A stretch of DNA of 35,371 nucleotides from Pontibacter roseus DSM 17521 (GCF_000373265.1 NZ_KB890761.1:1365039-1400409), one strand, 5' to 3'. Counted from the stretch's first letter, positions 25,717-34,507 are shown. Translations and numbers: made by a program. The notes: generated by a model from the letters alone, not told the origin.

Positions 25717-25741
25717 AGATTTCTCCTTTCGTCGAAATGAC
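25717..25741 (-). repeat. Inverted-repeat pair, right copy
   Basis: On the minus strand it reads GTCATTTCGACGAAAGG onward, matching the left copy at 23 of 25 positions. The two differences are paired with each other in the internal hairpin (C-G becomes T-A), so the stem is kept. Together the copies bound a 203-base unit. Confidence 0.75.
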
Positions 25742-25888
25742 AAATTAGTATTTTGTATCTGCGGGACTCGTGCAGGATTGTTCCCCTTCAAAGGGGTAGG
25801 GGGAAGACACTCTTTCCCGAATCCCCTTCGAAGGGGCGAGAGTGAGCTCAGGGAAGTAGCATAAAAAAACTGACCGCTATCAAAAGCA

Positions 25889-25920
25889 AAAAGCCTCAGC
25901 TGCTAGCAGCTGAGGCTTTT
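25889..25920 (-). terminator. Terminator of clpX
   Basis: A perfect 32-base palindrome centred on TAGC (AGCCTCAGCTGC arm), lying 22 bases beyond the clpX stop. Read on the minus strand it is followed by a T-rich run. The plus strand also ends in TTTT, so it may act in both directions. Confidence 0.9.
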
Positions 25921-25942
25921 ATTTTAGTGTGTGTCACAACAC

Positions 25943-27166
25943 TTAAGCAACCCGAAGCTGCTTTAGCGTAGACTTGTCAAATTTCTCGCGGGCGTAGTCA
26001 CCGGTAATCACTAGTTCTTTTGTTCCCTCTTCAGACGGCAGTTCAAACATCGCATCCGTCATGATGCCTTCACAGATGGAGCGCAGGCCACGGGCACCCA
26101 ATTTGTACTCAGCCGCTTTCTCTACAATATAGTCCAGCGCGTCGCTGTCAAATGAGAGCGTGATGTTTTCCATCTCGAACAGGCGTTTGTACTGCTTCAC
26201 GATAGAGTTCTTCGGCTCCAGCAGAATTAGGCGCAGCGTCTCTTTGTCGAGTGGGTCGAGGTGCGTCAGTACAGGCAGTCGGCCAATCAACTCAGGTATA
26301 AGACCGAAGTTTTTCAAATCCTGAGCTGTCAGGTACTTCAGGAAGTTCTCTTTCTCCTCTGCATCATCCTGCTTCGACTTAGAGAAACCGATAGGACGCG
26401 TGTTCAGGCGGTTCTTGATGAGCCTGTCTATACCTACGAAAGCGCCGCCGCAAATGAAGAGGATGTTCTCTGTGTTCACGGTAATCATCTTCTGCTCCGG
26501 GTGCTTGCGTCCGCCTTGCGGTGGTACATTTACCACAGTGCCTTCCAGCAGTTTCAATAGTGCCTGCTGCACACCTTCACCGCTCACGTCGCGGGTGATA
26601 GAAGGGTTATCGCTCTTGCGGGCGATTTTGTCAATCTCGTCAATATAAACGATGCCCCGCTCTGCAGACTCTACATTGTAGTCAGCGGCCTGTAGCAGGC
26701 GCGTCAGGATGCTTTCTACGTCTTCGCCTACGTAACCTGCTTCTGTCAGTACGGTGGCGTCAGCGATGCAGAAAGGAACCTGTAGGATACCGGCCATCAT
26801 GCGGGCTAAGTACGTTTTGCCTGTGCCTGTCTCACCTACCATGATGATGTTTGACTTTTCAATCACCACATCGTCCTCGTTGGTGCGTTGCATCAGGCGC
26901 TTGTAGTGGTTGTACACCGCCACTGACATCACCTTCTTCGCCTCGTCCTGGCCTACCACAAACTGGTCCAGGTACTCCTTCATCTGCTTCGGCTTCATCA
27001 GGTTGAACTTAGGCGTGCGGCTATTAGCGCGTATCTTGTTCTCTTCGTTGAGGATTTGCTGGGCCTGGCCGATGCAACGGTCACAGATGTGAGCGTTGAT
27101 ACCGGATATCATCACCGATACGTCTTTCTTGTTTTTGCCGCAGAAGGAGCAAGTTATTTCAGCCAT
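25943..27166 (-). CDS. clpX: ClpX ATPase subunit of the ClpXP protease
   Basis: 407 residues. Order: N-terminal zinc-binding domain with Cys6, Cys9, Cys28 and Cys31; AAA+ domain with Walker A GETGTGKT at 111-118, Walker B IVYIDEID near 172-179, the pore loop GYVGED (144-149), and the RKH loop in GGRKHPEQK; the IGF-type loop for ClpP docking appears as RPIGFSKSK. The protein unfolds tagged substrates and passes them to ClpP. Length is normal. It is on the same strand as clpP, but the 370-base gap with a terminator and a promoter-like site shows it is its own transcription unit. The leader has a small hairpin. Confidence 0.97.
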   Translation of the reverse strand: MAEITCSFCGKNKKDVSVMISGINAHICDRCIGQAQQILNEENKIRANSRTPKFNLMKPKQMKEYLDQFVVGQDEAKKVMSVAVYNHYKRLMQRTNEDDVVIEKSNIIMVGETGTGKTYLARMMAGILQVPFCIADATVLTEAGYVGEDVESILTRLLQAADYNVESAERGIVYIDEIDKIARKSDNPSITRDVSGEGVQQALLKLLEGTVVNVPPQGGRKHPEQKMITVNTENILFICGGAFVGIDRLIKNRLNTRPIGFSKSKQDDAEEKENFLKYLTAQDLKNFGLIPELIGRLPVLTHLDPLDKETLRLILLEPKNSIVKQYKRLFEMENITLSFDSDALDYIVEKAAEYKLGARGLRSICEGIMTDAMFELPSEEGTKELVITGDYAREKFDKSTLKQLRVA

Positions 27167-27190
27167 AAAAAGTTTGTTCAGAAGATTTTT

Positions 27191-27207
27191 AGACCTTCAT
27201 CAGGTCT
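27191..27207 (-). promoter_or_regulatory. Hairpin in the clpX 5' leader
   Basis: AGACCT (27191-27196) pairs with AGGTCT (27202-27207) around five bases, between the likely clpX promoter and its ATG at 27166. It is short and could be coincidental; position suggests a stability or translation effect. Confidence 0.35.
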
Positions 27208-27217
27208 TGCACGAAGG

Positions 27218-27252
27218 CAAAGGTACAAAATTGAAATATTATTGGAGCACAA
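27218..27252 (-). promoter_or_regulatory. clpX: Likely clpX promoter
   Basis: On the minus strand TACCTTTG (27225 to 27218) fits the Bacteroidota -7 box TAnnTTTG exactly, and is the same octamer as the four rRNA-type promoters in this window. A TTTG at 27253-27250 could be the -33 element, but its spacing is 24 rather than 19 bases. It lies about 50 bases before the clpX start. Confidence 0.45.
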
Positions 27253-27452
27253 ATTATTGTGCAGGAATGTTGATATGATTATAAAAAGTACCCATAAATT
27301 CAAAAATAACTATTCGTATATCTTGATTTATAATGTTGTTAATCAGCTTATTACAAACAAAAGGAATCCACATCTGCCTGTTGATAAATTCTTGTACGAA
27401 TTCCGCCACTTGCCAGATGCCACAGGATAGGTGCAATTTTATCTTGTCATAG
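27253..27452. other. AT-rich gap between clpX and clpP
   Basis: No gene found. An open minus-strand frame here runs through the clpP terminator and has no recognisable features. The stretch is more AT-rich than its surroundings and has no motif copies. Confidence 0.5.
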
Positions 27453-27460
27453 AAAACAAC

Positions 27461-27492
27461 GACACCCGCCTCAGTTGCTTGGGGCGGGTGTC
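27461..27492 (-). terminator. Terminator of clpP
   Basis: GACACCCGCC (27461-27470) pairs with GGCGGGTGTC (27483-27492). Reading the minus strand, the stem is followed by TTGTTTTCT, a T-rich tail. It lies 45 bases beyond the clpP stop. Confidence 0.88.
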
Positions 27493-27536
27493 GCATACCT
27501 TGGATTTGGTCAATTTAAAGTGCTGTTAATCAGACA

Positions 27537-28238
27537 CTACTCTTTCTTGCGGTGTAGCACTTCGTCTATCAGGCCGTACTCTTTCGCTTCCTCTGCCTTC
27601 ATCCAATAGTCGCGGTCAGAGTTGTCGTAGATATCCTGATACGACTTGCCGGAATGCTCCGCCAGAATTTCATACAGCTCCTTCTTCAGCTTCAGAATCT
27701 CACGTGCCGTGATTTCGATATCAGAAGCCTGGCCTTGTGTGCCGCCCATTGGCTGGTGAATCATCACCCGTGCGTGCGGCAGGGCCGAGCGTTTGTTCTT
27801 GGCGCCTCCGGCCAGTAGTACCGCACCCATCGAGGCAGCCAAACCTGTACAGATAGTGGCCACGTCCGGGTTCACGTACTGCATGGTGTCATAAATGCCA
27901 AGGCCAGCGTATACCGAGCCACCCGGGCTGTTGATGTACAGCAGGATGTCCTTCTTGGCGTCGGCTGACTCCAGGAACAGCAGCTGTGCCGTGATGATGT
28001 TGGCTATGAAATCATCTACCTGTGTGCCCAGGAAAATAATGCGGTCCATGATAAGGCGGGAGAACACGTCAATCTCACGGAAGTTCGTGGGACGTTCCTC
28101 AATCACAGAGCGTGTCATGCTTTCGATGGTATGCATGGCTCGGCCTTCTACATGGCTAATATATTGGTCTACGCCCAGGCCACTCATGCCTTGGCCCTTT
28201 ACGGCAAATTTCCGGAACTCGTCTTTGTTAAACATCAT
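27537..28238 (-). CDS. clpP: ATP-dependent Clp protease proteolytic subunit
   Basis: 233 residues, serine peptidase S14. Catalytic triad: Ser136 (AASMGA), His161 (MIHQP) and an Asp near residue 210 (NSDRDYWM). Oxyanion loop GGSVYAG is at about 107-113. The core aligned to E. coli ClpP begins near residue 43 (RSVIEERP), so about 40 residues are an N-terminal extension, presumably a propeptide. It forms the proteolytic chamber fed by ClpX. A promoter is not clear: a TATTTTTG on the minus strand (28269-28262) overlaps the upstream tig terminator and lacks a -33 box. The order tig-clpP-clpX is conserved in many bacteria. Confidence 0.96.
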   Translation of the reverse strand: MMFNKDEFRKFAVKGQGMSGLGVDQYISHVEGRAMHTIESMTRSVIEERPTNFREIDVFSRLIMDRIIFLGTQVDDFIANIITAQLLFLESADAKKDILLYINSPGGSVYAGLGIYDTMQYVNPDVATICTGLAASMGAVLLAGGAKNKRSALPHARVMIHQPMGGTQGQASDIEITAREILKLKKELYEILAEHSGKSYQDIYDNSDRDYWMKAEEAKEYGLIDEVLHRKKE

Positions 28239-28267
28239 CTTGTTTAGATTTACGGTTTGGTCAAAAA

Positions 28268-28302
28268 TAAAAAAGTCCTTTAAAAAATAAAGGACTTTTT
28301 AA
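28268..28302 (-). terminator. Terminator of tig
   Basis: AAAAAGTCCTTTA (28270-28282) pairs perfectly with TAAAGGACTTTTT (28288-28300). On the minus strand the stem ends in a long T-run. It lies 21 bases beyond the tig stop and separates tig from clpP. Confidence 0.88.
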
Positions 28303-28322
28303 GTAAAATATAATCTACTTCC

Positions 28323-29645
28323 CTAGAAGGAAAGGTTCTTGAAGTCCTCTGCAGAGATTGTCTTCTCTACAACAGTCATTTTCTCTTTCAGTTTAGCGAG
28401 CACCTTCTCGGCCAGCAGCTGCTCGTACTCATTGATGTAGTTACGGCCATTGTCCTGGCTTAGGTACTGGTTTGCGTAGTTATTCATGCTCTCCACCAGT
28501 TCTTCTGGTATTTCCGGCATGTTGAACTGCGCCAGCATCTTCTCCTTAGTGGCATCCACAACCTCTTCGTTGGTCACTTTCAGCTCGTTCTCCTCAACCA
28601 CCTTGTTCTTAATCATAGACCACTTCAGCTCGCGAAGATACTTGTCAAAGTTCTCCTCAATCTGCTCTGTGGTCAGTCGGCCTTCGTTAGTCACCTGCAA
28701 CCAGCGCTTGAAGAACTCGGTAGGGAGTTCCACGTCCACGTTGTCTACCAGTGTATCGATGATGTTGCGGCTCAGTAGGTTGTCAGCCTCACGGTCATAG
28801 TTCTCCTTGATGGTCTCACGGATTTTGGAGTCGAACTCATCTTCTGTAGTTACGACATCTTTACCGAAAAGCTTGTCAAAAAGTTCTTGGTTCAGTTCGG
28901 CCGGCTCCGTGCGGTTGATTTTCTCCACAGTGAATTCAAACTCGCCGTTCAGGTCAGCTACCACGTCTTTGCTCAGACCAGTAACGTGTGCCAGCGCGCT
29001 GTTGTCATCACCAAATGCCTGACGGATGTCAAAACGAATAGTGTCACCGGCCTTTACGCCTACAAACTGCTCTTTTCCTGCCACCACACGGTTGGTAGGT
29101 ATAAGCGTCTTGGATTCAAAATCGCCTTCCACCTGCTTCAGGTCACCGTAGATGAAGTCGCCTTCCTCTGATGCCTCTGGGTTGGTAGTTTTGCCGAACT
29201 GGCGCTTCAGGTTCTCGTAAGCCTCGTCAATCGTAGCCTGGTCTACTTCAATGGTGTATCCCTCTACGCTTTTATCCAACGGGAGGTTGATTTCAGGAAG
29301 CAGTCCAACTGCATAGTTGAATTCAAACTGCTTCTGGTTATCCCAGTCAATAGACTCCTGGTTAGGGTCTGGAAGGGGCTCGCCCAGCAGCTTCACATCG
29401 TTTGTCTTGATGTAGTTGGAGATTTCCTCCTGCAGAATCTTGTTGATAGACTCTACCAGTATGCTCTTGCCATACATCTTCTTGATAAGGCCGGCAGGCA
29501 CTTTACCAGGTCTGAAACCCTTAATCTGGGCTTTCTTGCTGTATTCTTTTACTTGCTGGTCAACCTTAGGAGCGTAATCCGCCTCTTCCAGGACTACCTT
29601 CAGTTGAGCGTTAGTGCCGTCGGTTTGATTTAATGTAATATTCAA
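28323..29645 (-). CDS. tig: Trigger factor
   Basis: 440 residues. Ribosome-associated chaperone and peptidyl-prolyl isomerase-like protein. The ribosome-binding signature GFRPGKVP is at 43-50 in the N-terminal domain (residues 1-120). A weakly conserved FKBP-like domain follows (about 150-240, IYGDLKQVEGDFESKT to VNRTEP) and then a long helical C-terminal arm domain. Bacteroidota trigger factors have a degenerate FKBP part, as here. It meets nascent chains at the ribosomal exit. The tRNA-Leu gene and its terminator lie just upstream; no clear TAnnTTTG box is seen between that terminator and the ATG. Confidence 0.95.
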   Translation of the reverse strand: MNITLNQTDGTNAQLKVVLEEADYAPKVDQQVKEYSKKAQIKGFRPGKVPAGLIKKMYGKSILVESINKILQEEISNYIKTNDVKLLGEPLPDPNQESIDWDNQKQFEFNYAVGLLPEINLPLDKSVEGYTIEVDQATIDEAYENLKRQFGKTTNPEASEEGDFIYGDLKQVEGDFESKTLIPTNRVVAGKEQFVGVKAGDTIRFDIRQAFGDDNSALAHVTGLSKDVVADLNGEFEFTVEKINRTEPAELNQELFDKLFGKDVVTTEDEFDSKIRETIKENYDREADNLLSRNIIDTLVDNVDVELPTEFFKRWLQVTNEGRLTTEQIEENFDKYLRELKWSMIKNKVVEENELKVTNEEVVDATKEKMLAQFNMPEIPEELVESMNNYANQYLSQDNGRNYINEYEQLLAEKVLAKLKEKMTVVEKTISAEDFKNLSF

Positions 29646-29678
29646 GGCTTACAATAATTTAGTGATGATACATCTAGT

Positions 29679-29711
29679 AAAAACAAACCCCCAACATGGG
29701 CTGTTGAGGGT
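29679..29711 (-). terminator. Terminator of tRNA-Leu
   Basis: ACCCCCAACA (29687-29696) pairs with TGTTGAGGGT (29702-29711), including one G-T pair. On the minus strand the stem is followed by TTTGTTTTT. It lies 11 bases past the tRNA 3' end. Confidence 0.88.
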
Positions 29712-29721
29712 TCAGTTTGTG

Positions 29722-29803
29722 TGCGGATGGAGGGACTCGAACCCCCATGCCTCGCAGCGCTAGATCCTAAGTCTAGTGCGTCTACCAATTTCGCCACATC
29801 CGC
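29722..29803 (-). tRNA. tRNA-Leu (anticodon UAG)
   Basis: On the minus strand the 82-base gene starts GCGGATG and ends CATCCGC plus A, forming a 7-bp acceptor stem. The D arm, a long variable arm typical of leucine tRNA, and the T arm GGGTTCGAGTCCC are present. The anticodon stem CTAGA/TCTAG encloses CTTAGGA, giving anticodon UAG (plus-strand 29767-29769), which reads CUA. The CCA end is not encoded. Confidence 0.97.
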
Positions 29804-29829
29804 ATGTGTGCTTGTTTGTAATGATGGTG

Positions 29830-29859
29830 CAAATTTACACACGCTATTTTTAAATGCAA
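29830..29859 (-). promoter_or_regulatory. Promoter of tRNA-Leu
   Basis: On the minus strand TTG (29859-29857), 19 bases, then TAAATTTG (29837-29830) match the -33/-7 pattern of the main Bacteroidota sigma factor. The -7 box lies 27 bases before the tRNA 5' end. Spacing is the same 19 bases as the four promoters at 34.8-35.2 kb. Confidence 0.8.
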
Positions 29860-29992
29860 GTGGCCTGTCCAAAAAAACGCTAATATTTTTTAATGTGCGG
29901 GTAGCAGAAGCCCGCTACGTGACCTTAGCGCCTCAGTATCAATTTATAGCACGATTGCACAGGCCCGGTGTGTATGGAAGCTTATATTCACT

Positions 29993-30000
29993 TATATTTG
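29993..30000 (+). promoter_or_regulatory. Possible rsh promoter (-7 box)
   Basis: TATATTTG fits TAnnTTTG and lies 107 bases before the rsh ATG. No TTG is found 17-23 bases before it, so support is partial. The remaining part of the 303-base gap between the tRNA and rsh shows no gene. Confidence 0.4.
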
Positions 30001-30106
30001 AAACTTAAAATGCCGCTGCCTAATTTATACTTATAGATACCAGCATAAGCATAGTTACTGGTTTGGAGAGCCGGAGCGCACTATACTTTTCTACCTGAGC
30101 ACTAAT

Positions 30107-32296
30107 ATGATTGATCCGGAAGCAGAACGCAAAGAGATCTTAAGACACTACCGCCGATTATTAAGGTATGCCAAGCCCTTCCTGAAGGACAACGATGCCA
30201 AGATTATCAAAAAAGCTTTCAATACCTCTGTAGAGGCGCACAAGGACATGCGCCGCAAGTCAGGGGAGCCCTACATCCTGCACCCGCTCGCCGTAGCCCA
30301 GATAGCAGTAGAGGAGATAGGCTTAGGCACGACCTCCATTGTGGCGGCACTGCTGCACGACGTGGTGGAGGACACGGACATGGAGGTGGACGAGATTGAG
30401 CGTGAGTTCGGCCCCAGCGTGGCCCGCATCATCGAAGGGCTCACCAAGATATCAGGCGTATTTGATTACGGTACCTCGCAGCAGGCCGAGAACTTCCGCA
30501 AGATGCTGCTCACCCTCTCCGACGACGTACGGGTGATACTCATCAAACTGGCCGACCGCCTGCACAACATGCGTACCCTGGACAGCATGCCGCGCCACAA
30601 GCAGCTCAAAATCGCTTCTGAGACCATGTACCTGTACGCGCCGCTGGCCCACCGCCTGGGGCTGTACGCCATCAAGTCGGAGTTGGAGGACCTATACCTG
30701 AAGTACACCGATACTGAGACGTACAAGGAAATCTCCACCAAAATCCGCCAGACCCGCACCGCCAGGAGCAAGTTTATCAAAGACTTCATCTCGCCTATTG
30801 AGGAGGAGTTGAGGCGCCACGGTTTCAAGTTCAATATCAAGGGCCGGCCAAAATCCATCTACTCTATATTAAAGAAGATAAAGAAGCAGAACATCACCTT
30901 TGAGGAGATTTACGACCTCTTCGCTATACGCATTACCCTGGATGTGCCACTGGAGTATGAGAAGGCCGCCTGCTGGCAGGTATACTCTATCATCACGGAC
31001 TTCTACCAGCCTAACCCGGACCGCCTGCGCGACTGGGTGAACACTCCCAAGGCTAACGGCTACGAGTCGCTCCATACCACCGTGATGAGTAAATCCGGGC
31101 AGTGGGTGGAGGTGCAAATCCGCACCGAGCGCATGGACGAGATTGCCGAGCGCGGATATGCCGCCCACTGGAAGTATAAGAGTGATGGAAGTGGCGGGGA
31201 GTCTGGCTTGGAGATGTGGATAAACAAGGTGCGCGATATGCTGGAGAACAACACAGCCAACGCCCTCGAGTTCATGGACGAGTTCCGCAAGAACCTGTTC
31301 GTGGAGGAGGTCTTCGTGTTCACACCGAAAGGCGAACTGCTCATTTTGCCAGACAAAGCCACTGCTCTGGACTTCGCCTTTGAGATTCACTCACAGATTG
31401 GGTTGCAGTGCCTGGGCGCCAAGGTGAACCAGAAACTGGTGCCGTTGAGTTTCCGGCTACGAAACGGAGACCAGGTAGAGATACTCACTTCGCAGAAGCA
31501 GAAGCCGAACGAGGAATGGCTGGACTATGTAGTGACGTCTAAGGCCCGTTCCCGCATAAAGGAATACCTGCGGGAGGAGCGCAAGAACAAGTCAGAACAA
31601 GGTATGGCGATGCTGGAGAAGCGGCTTGCCCAATTGAACGTGCCTGAGAGCCAGGCGAACCTGAACAAACTGATGGCCTTCTTCAACGTGCCAACGGTTC
31701 AGGACCTGCATTACCGCATCGCCACCGGACATATCGACATCAAGAATATCAAGGAGGTTATTTTCACGGCGCAGGCCGAGCGGGGCTCTTCTATGCTGGA
31801 GCCGAAGTCCTTTGATAGGGAGGTGCAGAAAATAAGAGGCGTAACATCTGACATGTTGGTCATAGGGGAGAATACCTCCAACATGGCCTATAAAGTGGCT
31901 TCCTGTTGCAATCCTATACCTGGCGATGAGGTGTTTGGCTTTGAAACGGAGGAAGATGGTATCGAAATACACCGCACCAACTGCAAGCGAGGTATAGAAC
32001 TGATGTCCAACTATGGCAACCGCATCATCAAGGCCAAGTGGACCGACCAGAAGGAGCTCGCTTTCCTGGCAGGTATACGTATCAAGGGAACGGACCGTGT
32101 CGGTCTTGTTAATGACCTGACGCGCATCATCTCAAACAGCTTGCGCGTGAACATGCGCTCCATCACCATAGATTCGCATGATGGAATCTTTGAGGGCAAC
32201 ATCATGGTTTTTGTAAATGACACCGGCCACCTAGACAAACTGATTCAGCGGATGGGCAAGGTAAACGGCGTGCTGACGGTAGAGCGTTTCGACTAG
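30107..32296 (+). CDS. rsh: RelA/SpoT-type (p)ppGpp synthetase/hydrolase
   Basis: 729 residues, full-length bifunctional RSH. Order: HD hydrolase domain (about 25-180) with His59 in YILHPLAVA, and HDVVEDT at 84-90 (Mn-binding HD plus the ED pair), so hydrolase looks active; synthetase domain (about 220-340) with GRPKSIYSILKKIKKQ and DLFAIRITLD; TGS domain (about 400-460, VFVFTPKGELLILPDKATALDFAF); a Zn-finger-like CCNPIPGD region near 600; and a C-terminal ACT domain (about 655-729). It makes and removes the alarmone in response to starvation. rsh, fur, STAS and purA are close on the plus strand, so they may share transcripts. Confidence 0.96.
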   Translation: MIDPEAERKEILRHYRRLLRYAKPFLKDNDAKIIKKAFNTSVEAHKDMRRKSGEPYILHPLAVAQIAVEEIGLGTTSIVAALLHDVVEDTDMEVDEIEREFGPSVARIIEGLTKISGVFDYGTSQQAENFRKMLLTLSDDVRVILIKLADRLHNMRTLDSMPRHKQLKIASETMYLYAPLAHRLGLYAIKSELEDLYLKYTDTETYKEISTKIRQTRTARSKFIKDFISPIEEELRRHGFKFNIKGRPKSIYSILKKIKKQNITFEEIYDLFAIRITLDVPLEYEKAACWQVYSIITDFYQPNPDRLRDWVNTPKANGYESLHTTVMSKSGQWVEVQIRTERMDEIAERGYAAHWKYKSDGSGGESGLEMWINKVRDMLENNTANALEFMDEFRKNLFVEEVFVFTPKGELLILPDKATALDFAFEIHSQIGLQCLGAKVNQKLVPLSFRLRNGDQVEILTSQKQKPNEEWLDYVVTSKARSRIKEYLREERKNKSEQGMAMLEKRLAQLNVPESQANLNKLMAFFNVPTVQDLHYRIATGHIDIKNIKEVIFTAQAERGSSMLEPKSFDREVQKIRGVTSDMLVIGENTSNMAYKVASCCNPIPGDEVFGFETEEDGIEIHRTNCKRGIELMSNYGNRIIKAKWTDQKELAFLAGIRIKGTDRVGLVNDLTRIISNSLRVNMRSITIDSHDGIFEGNIMVFVNDTGHLDKLIQRMGKVNGVLTVERFD

Positions 32297-32335
32297 TCTG
32301 CCGCTCACACACTATATATAATAGGAAAAGAAGAC

Positions 32336-32836
32336 ATGCTACCAGACCAGATAAATAGAATAGAACAAGTCAAGAAGATATTCACGGCCTACTTGGAAAG
32401 CAAGGGTCTCAGGAAGACGCCTGAGCGCTATGCCATCTTGGAGGAGATATATTCCCGTTCCGGGCACTTTGATGTGGAGTCGCTCTACATCAGCATGAAA
32501 AACAAGAACTACCGCGTGAGCCGCGCCACGGTATACAACACGCTGGACCTGCTGGTGGAGAACGACCTGGTGAGCAAGCATCAGTTTGGCCGCAACCTGG
32601 CGCAGTACGAGAAATCGTACGGTTACCGGCAGCACGACCACGTCATCTGTACCGAGTGCCACAAGGTGGTGGAGTTTTGCGACCCGCGCATTCATAATAT
32701 ACAGACAATGGTGGGCGACCTTCTAAATTTTCATATCTTGCACCATTCCCTAAACCTATACGGCGTTTGCGGCGATTGCCGCGCCCAGAAAGCAACAGAG
32801 AAACAGCATGAAGTATCAGACAGAACTGAAGGATGA
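32336..32836 (+). CDS. fur: Fur-family metal-responsive repressor
   Basis: 166 residues. Winged-helix DNA-binding half (about 1-90): [34 protein letters not shown] are the family signature helix region. The dimerisation half has the metal-site motif [18 protein letters not shown] (His-x-His and two Cys pairs, with the second Cys pair near CGDC). It could sense Fe, Zn or Mn; ferric uptake regulator is the default name but peroxide or zinc sensing cannot be excluded. The start ATG follows AGGAAAAGAAG, a good ribosome site. The 3' end overlaps the STAS gene by 29 bases. Confidence 0.93.
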   Translation: MLPDQINRIEQVKKIFTAYLESKGLRKTPERYAILEEIYSRSGHFDVESLYISMKNKNYRVSRATVYNTLDLLVENDLVSKHQFGRNLAQYEKSYGYRQHDHVICTECHKVVEFCDPRIHNIQTMVGDLLNFHILHHSLNLYGVCGDCRAQKATEKQHEVSDRTEG

Positions 32837-33158
32837 GGTGCTCTTCATCAGGCTGGAGGGAGACCTTATAGCGGGGCCTGATACGCAACGTATGATTGCC
32901 GCCGCAGAGGAGCAGGTGGAGGAGAAGGTGTTGCTTTGCGCCGTGGACCTTTCCAATGTCCGGTTCATGGACAGCAGTGGTATGGGCGTGTTGGTATCGT
33001 TGCTGACAAAGTTCCGCAACAGGGGAGGCGAGTTGGTGCTCATCAAGCCATCTGACCACATCCGCAAACTTTTGATTGTTACGAAGCTGAACGCCATTTT
33101 TACCATCGCAGAAAATGATAGCTTTGCAGCGCAATTCTTAAAGGAATCAATTTACTAA
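32808..33158 (+). CDS. STAS-domain anti-sigma factor antagonist (orphan)
   Basis: 116 residues with one STAS domain, the SpoIIAA/RsbV type. The phosphorylation loop [16 protein letters not shown] (about residues 53-68) has Ser56/Ser57 as in active antagonists. Such proteins release a sigma factor by binding an anti-sigma kinase. No kinase or phosphatase gene is nearby, and the partner cannot be told from here. The ATG lies within the end of fur (29-base overlap), and purA starts 8 bases after its stop, so it is embedded in the same transcript. An overlap of this length is unusual for a start and end that must both be translated. Confidence 0.88.
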   Translation: MKYQTELKDEVLFIRLEGDLIAGPDTQRMIAAAEEQVEEKVLLCAVDLSNVRFMDSSGMGVLVSLLTKFRNRGGELVLIKPSDHIRKLLIVTKLNAIFTIAENDSFAAQFLKESIY

Positions 33159-33165
33159 AGTATAA

Positions 33166-34452
33166 ATGGCAGTTGACATATTAATAGGTCTGCAGTGGGG
33201 CGACGAGGGCAAAGGCAAAATCGTCGACGTACTGGCACCTACCTATGACATTGTTGCCCGTTTTCAGGGCGGCCCCAATGCGGGCCACACACTAGAGTTT
33301 GAAGGAACCAAGCACGTACTGCACCAGATTCCCTCTGGTATTTTCCACCCCAGCATCCAGAACATTATTGGCAACGGCGTTGTGCTGGACCCAATCGTGT
33401 TCCGCATCGAGATGCAGAAACTGCAGGACCGCGGTGTAGACGCAACACAAAATCTGTTCATCTCCAAGAAAGCGGCCCTTATACTTCCCTCCCACAAGCT
33501 ATTAGACAAAGTCTCCGAAGAGGCCCTTGGCAAAGGGAAAATAGGCTCAACTTTGAAAGGTATAGGGCCTACTTATCAGGATAAAATCGGTAGAGTAGGC
33601 TTACGGGTAGGTGATATACTAGCCGATGACTTCAAAGAACGGTACGAAAAGTTGCTGGACCGCCACCGCAAGACGGTAGAATTCTATGGTCATACCTTAG
33701 AGTTAGGAGAGCAGGAGCAGGCTTTCTTTGACGCTGTTGACTATCTGCGTACCCTAAAGCTAGTAGATAGCGAGTACATGATTAACAATGCACTCAAGAA
33801 TGGCAAGCGGATATTGGCAGAGGGAGCGCAAGGCTCCTTATTGGATGTAGACTTTGGAACATATCCTTATGTAACATCTTCTACAACTCTGGTAGCCGGA
33901 GCTTGCACTGGTCTTGGTGTGGCGCCTCGTCACATAGGTGAGGTATACGGTATATTCAAAGCATATTGTACGCGTGTGGGCAGTGGTCCCTTCCCAACTG
34001 AATTATTGGATGAGGTAGGAGAACAAATAAGACAAGCCGGAAGAGAGTTCGGCTCAACTACAGGCCGACCACGGCGTTGCGGATGGGTAGATTTACCTAG
34101 TCTGAAATACTCCATTATGCTGAATGGCGTAACCCAGCTAAATATGATGAAAGCCGATGTGCTTACAGACTTTGATGTAATCAAGGTATGTACACATTAC
34201 AGGTTGCCATCAGGTGAAATAACAGACCAGTTGCCGCACTCACTGGAGGAAGAAGGTATAGAACCAATATACCAAGAACTCCCAGGCTGGAGAGTGGACT
34301 TGAATCAGATAGAGGCTGTGGAGGCGCTTCCTGAAGCATTCAATAAATATATGAGTTTCTTAGAGGAACAGCTGCAAGTACCGATAACCATTGCATCTGT
34401 AGGGCCAGATAGGAAGAGTACCCTTAGAAGAGAGAATGTGAAGGTAGTTTAA
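33166..34452 (+). CDS. purA: Adenylosuccinate synthetase
   Basis: 428 residues, normal length. The N-terminal GTP-binding motif GLQWGDEGKGKIVD (residues 8-21) has Asp13 and Lys16/Lys18 of the active site; NAGHT (about 37-41) carries the catalytic His. IMP-binding parts are KGIGPTYQDK and GSTTGRPRRCGWVD near 300. The enzyme makes adenylosuccinate from IMP, Asp and GTP in AMP synthesis. Base composition shifts: the first ~370 bases are GC-rich like rsh, the rest has more A/T-ending codons. It ends in a strong terminator. Confidence 0.96.
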   Translation: MAVDILIGLQWGDEGKGKIVDVLAPTYDIVARFQGGPNAGHTLEFEGTKHVLHQIPSGIFHPSIQNIIGNGVVLDPIVFRIEMQKLQDRGVDATQNLFISKKAALILPSHKLLDKVSEEALGKGKIGSTLKGIGPTYQDKIGRVGLRVGDILADDFKERYEKLLDRHRKTVEFYGHTLELGEQEQAFFDAVDYLRTLKLVDSEYMINNALKNGKRILAEGAQGSLLDVDFGTYPYVTSSTTLVAGACTGLGVAPRHIGEVYGIFKAYCTRVGSGPFPTELLDEVGEQIRQAGREFGSTTGRPRRCGWVDLPSLKYSIMLNGVTQLNMMKADVLTDFDVIKVCTHYRLPSGEITDQLPHSLEEEGIEPIYQELPGWRVDLNQIEAVEALPEAFNKYMSFLEEQLQVPITIASVGPDRKSTLRRENVKVV

Positions 34453-34473
34453 GCTAACTTTTACTTATTGGAA

Positions 34474-34507
34474 GGGCTCCGTCTGCTGAAGACGGAGCCC
34501 TTTTATT
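34474..34507 (+). terminator. Terminator of purA
   Basis: GGGCTCCGTC (34474-34483) pairs exactly with GACGGAGCCC (34491-34500), followed by TTTTATT. It lies 21 bases past the purA stop. Confidence 0.95.

Larger units (their letters stand above)
25227..25888. repeat. Gene-free repeat-rich stretch
   Basis: No convincing gene: the short open frames here are built from repeats and have no signal, domain or codon bias. Contents seen: GCTTA...TAAGC arms (near 25300-25331) with A-rich sides; TATACCT copies at 25425, 25460, 25473, 25479 and 25627; a pair of inverted 25-base repeats (25539-25563 and 25717-25741); and two 14-base palindromes CCCCTTCAAAGGGG (about 25783) and CCCCTTCGAAGGGG (about 25821). 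It resembles the mosaic of small mobile or palindromic repeats found between genes in Cytophagales. Mobility is inference. Confidence 0.65.

Noticed and set aside
25456..25740. Open frame of 94 codons overlapping the inverted-repeat pair
   Set aside because: It consists of translated TATACCT copies and repeat arms; no codon bias or homology seen.
27254..27496. Minus-strand frame of 80 codons between clpX and clpP
   Set aside because: It includes the clpP terminator stem and has no recognised feature.
28262..28269. TATTTTTG as clpP promoter
   Set aside because: It is formed by the T-run of the tig terminator and there is no -33 element at a suitable distance.
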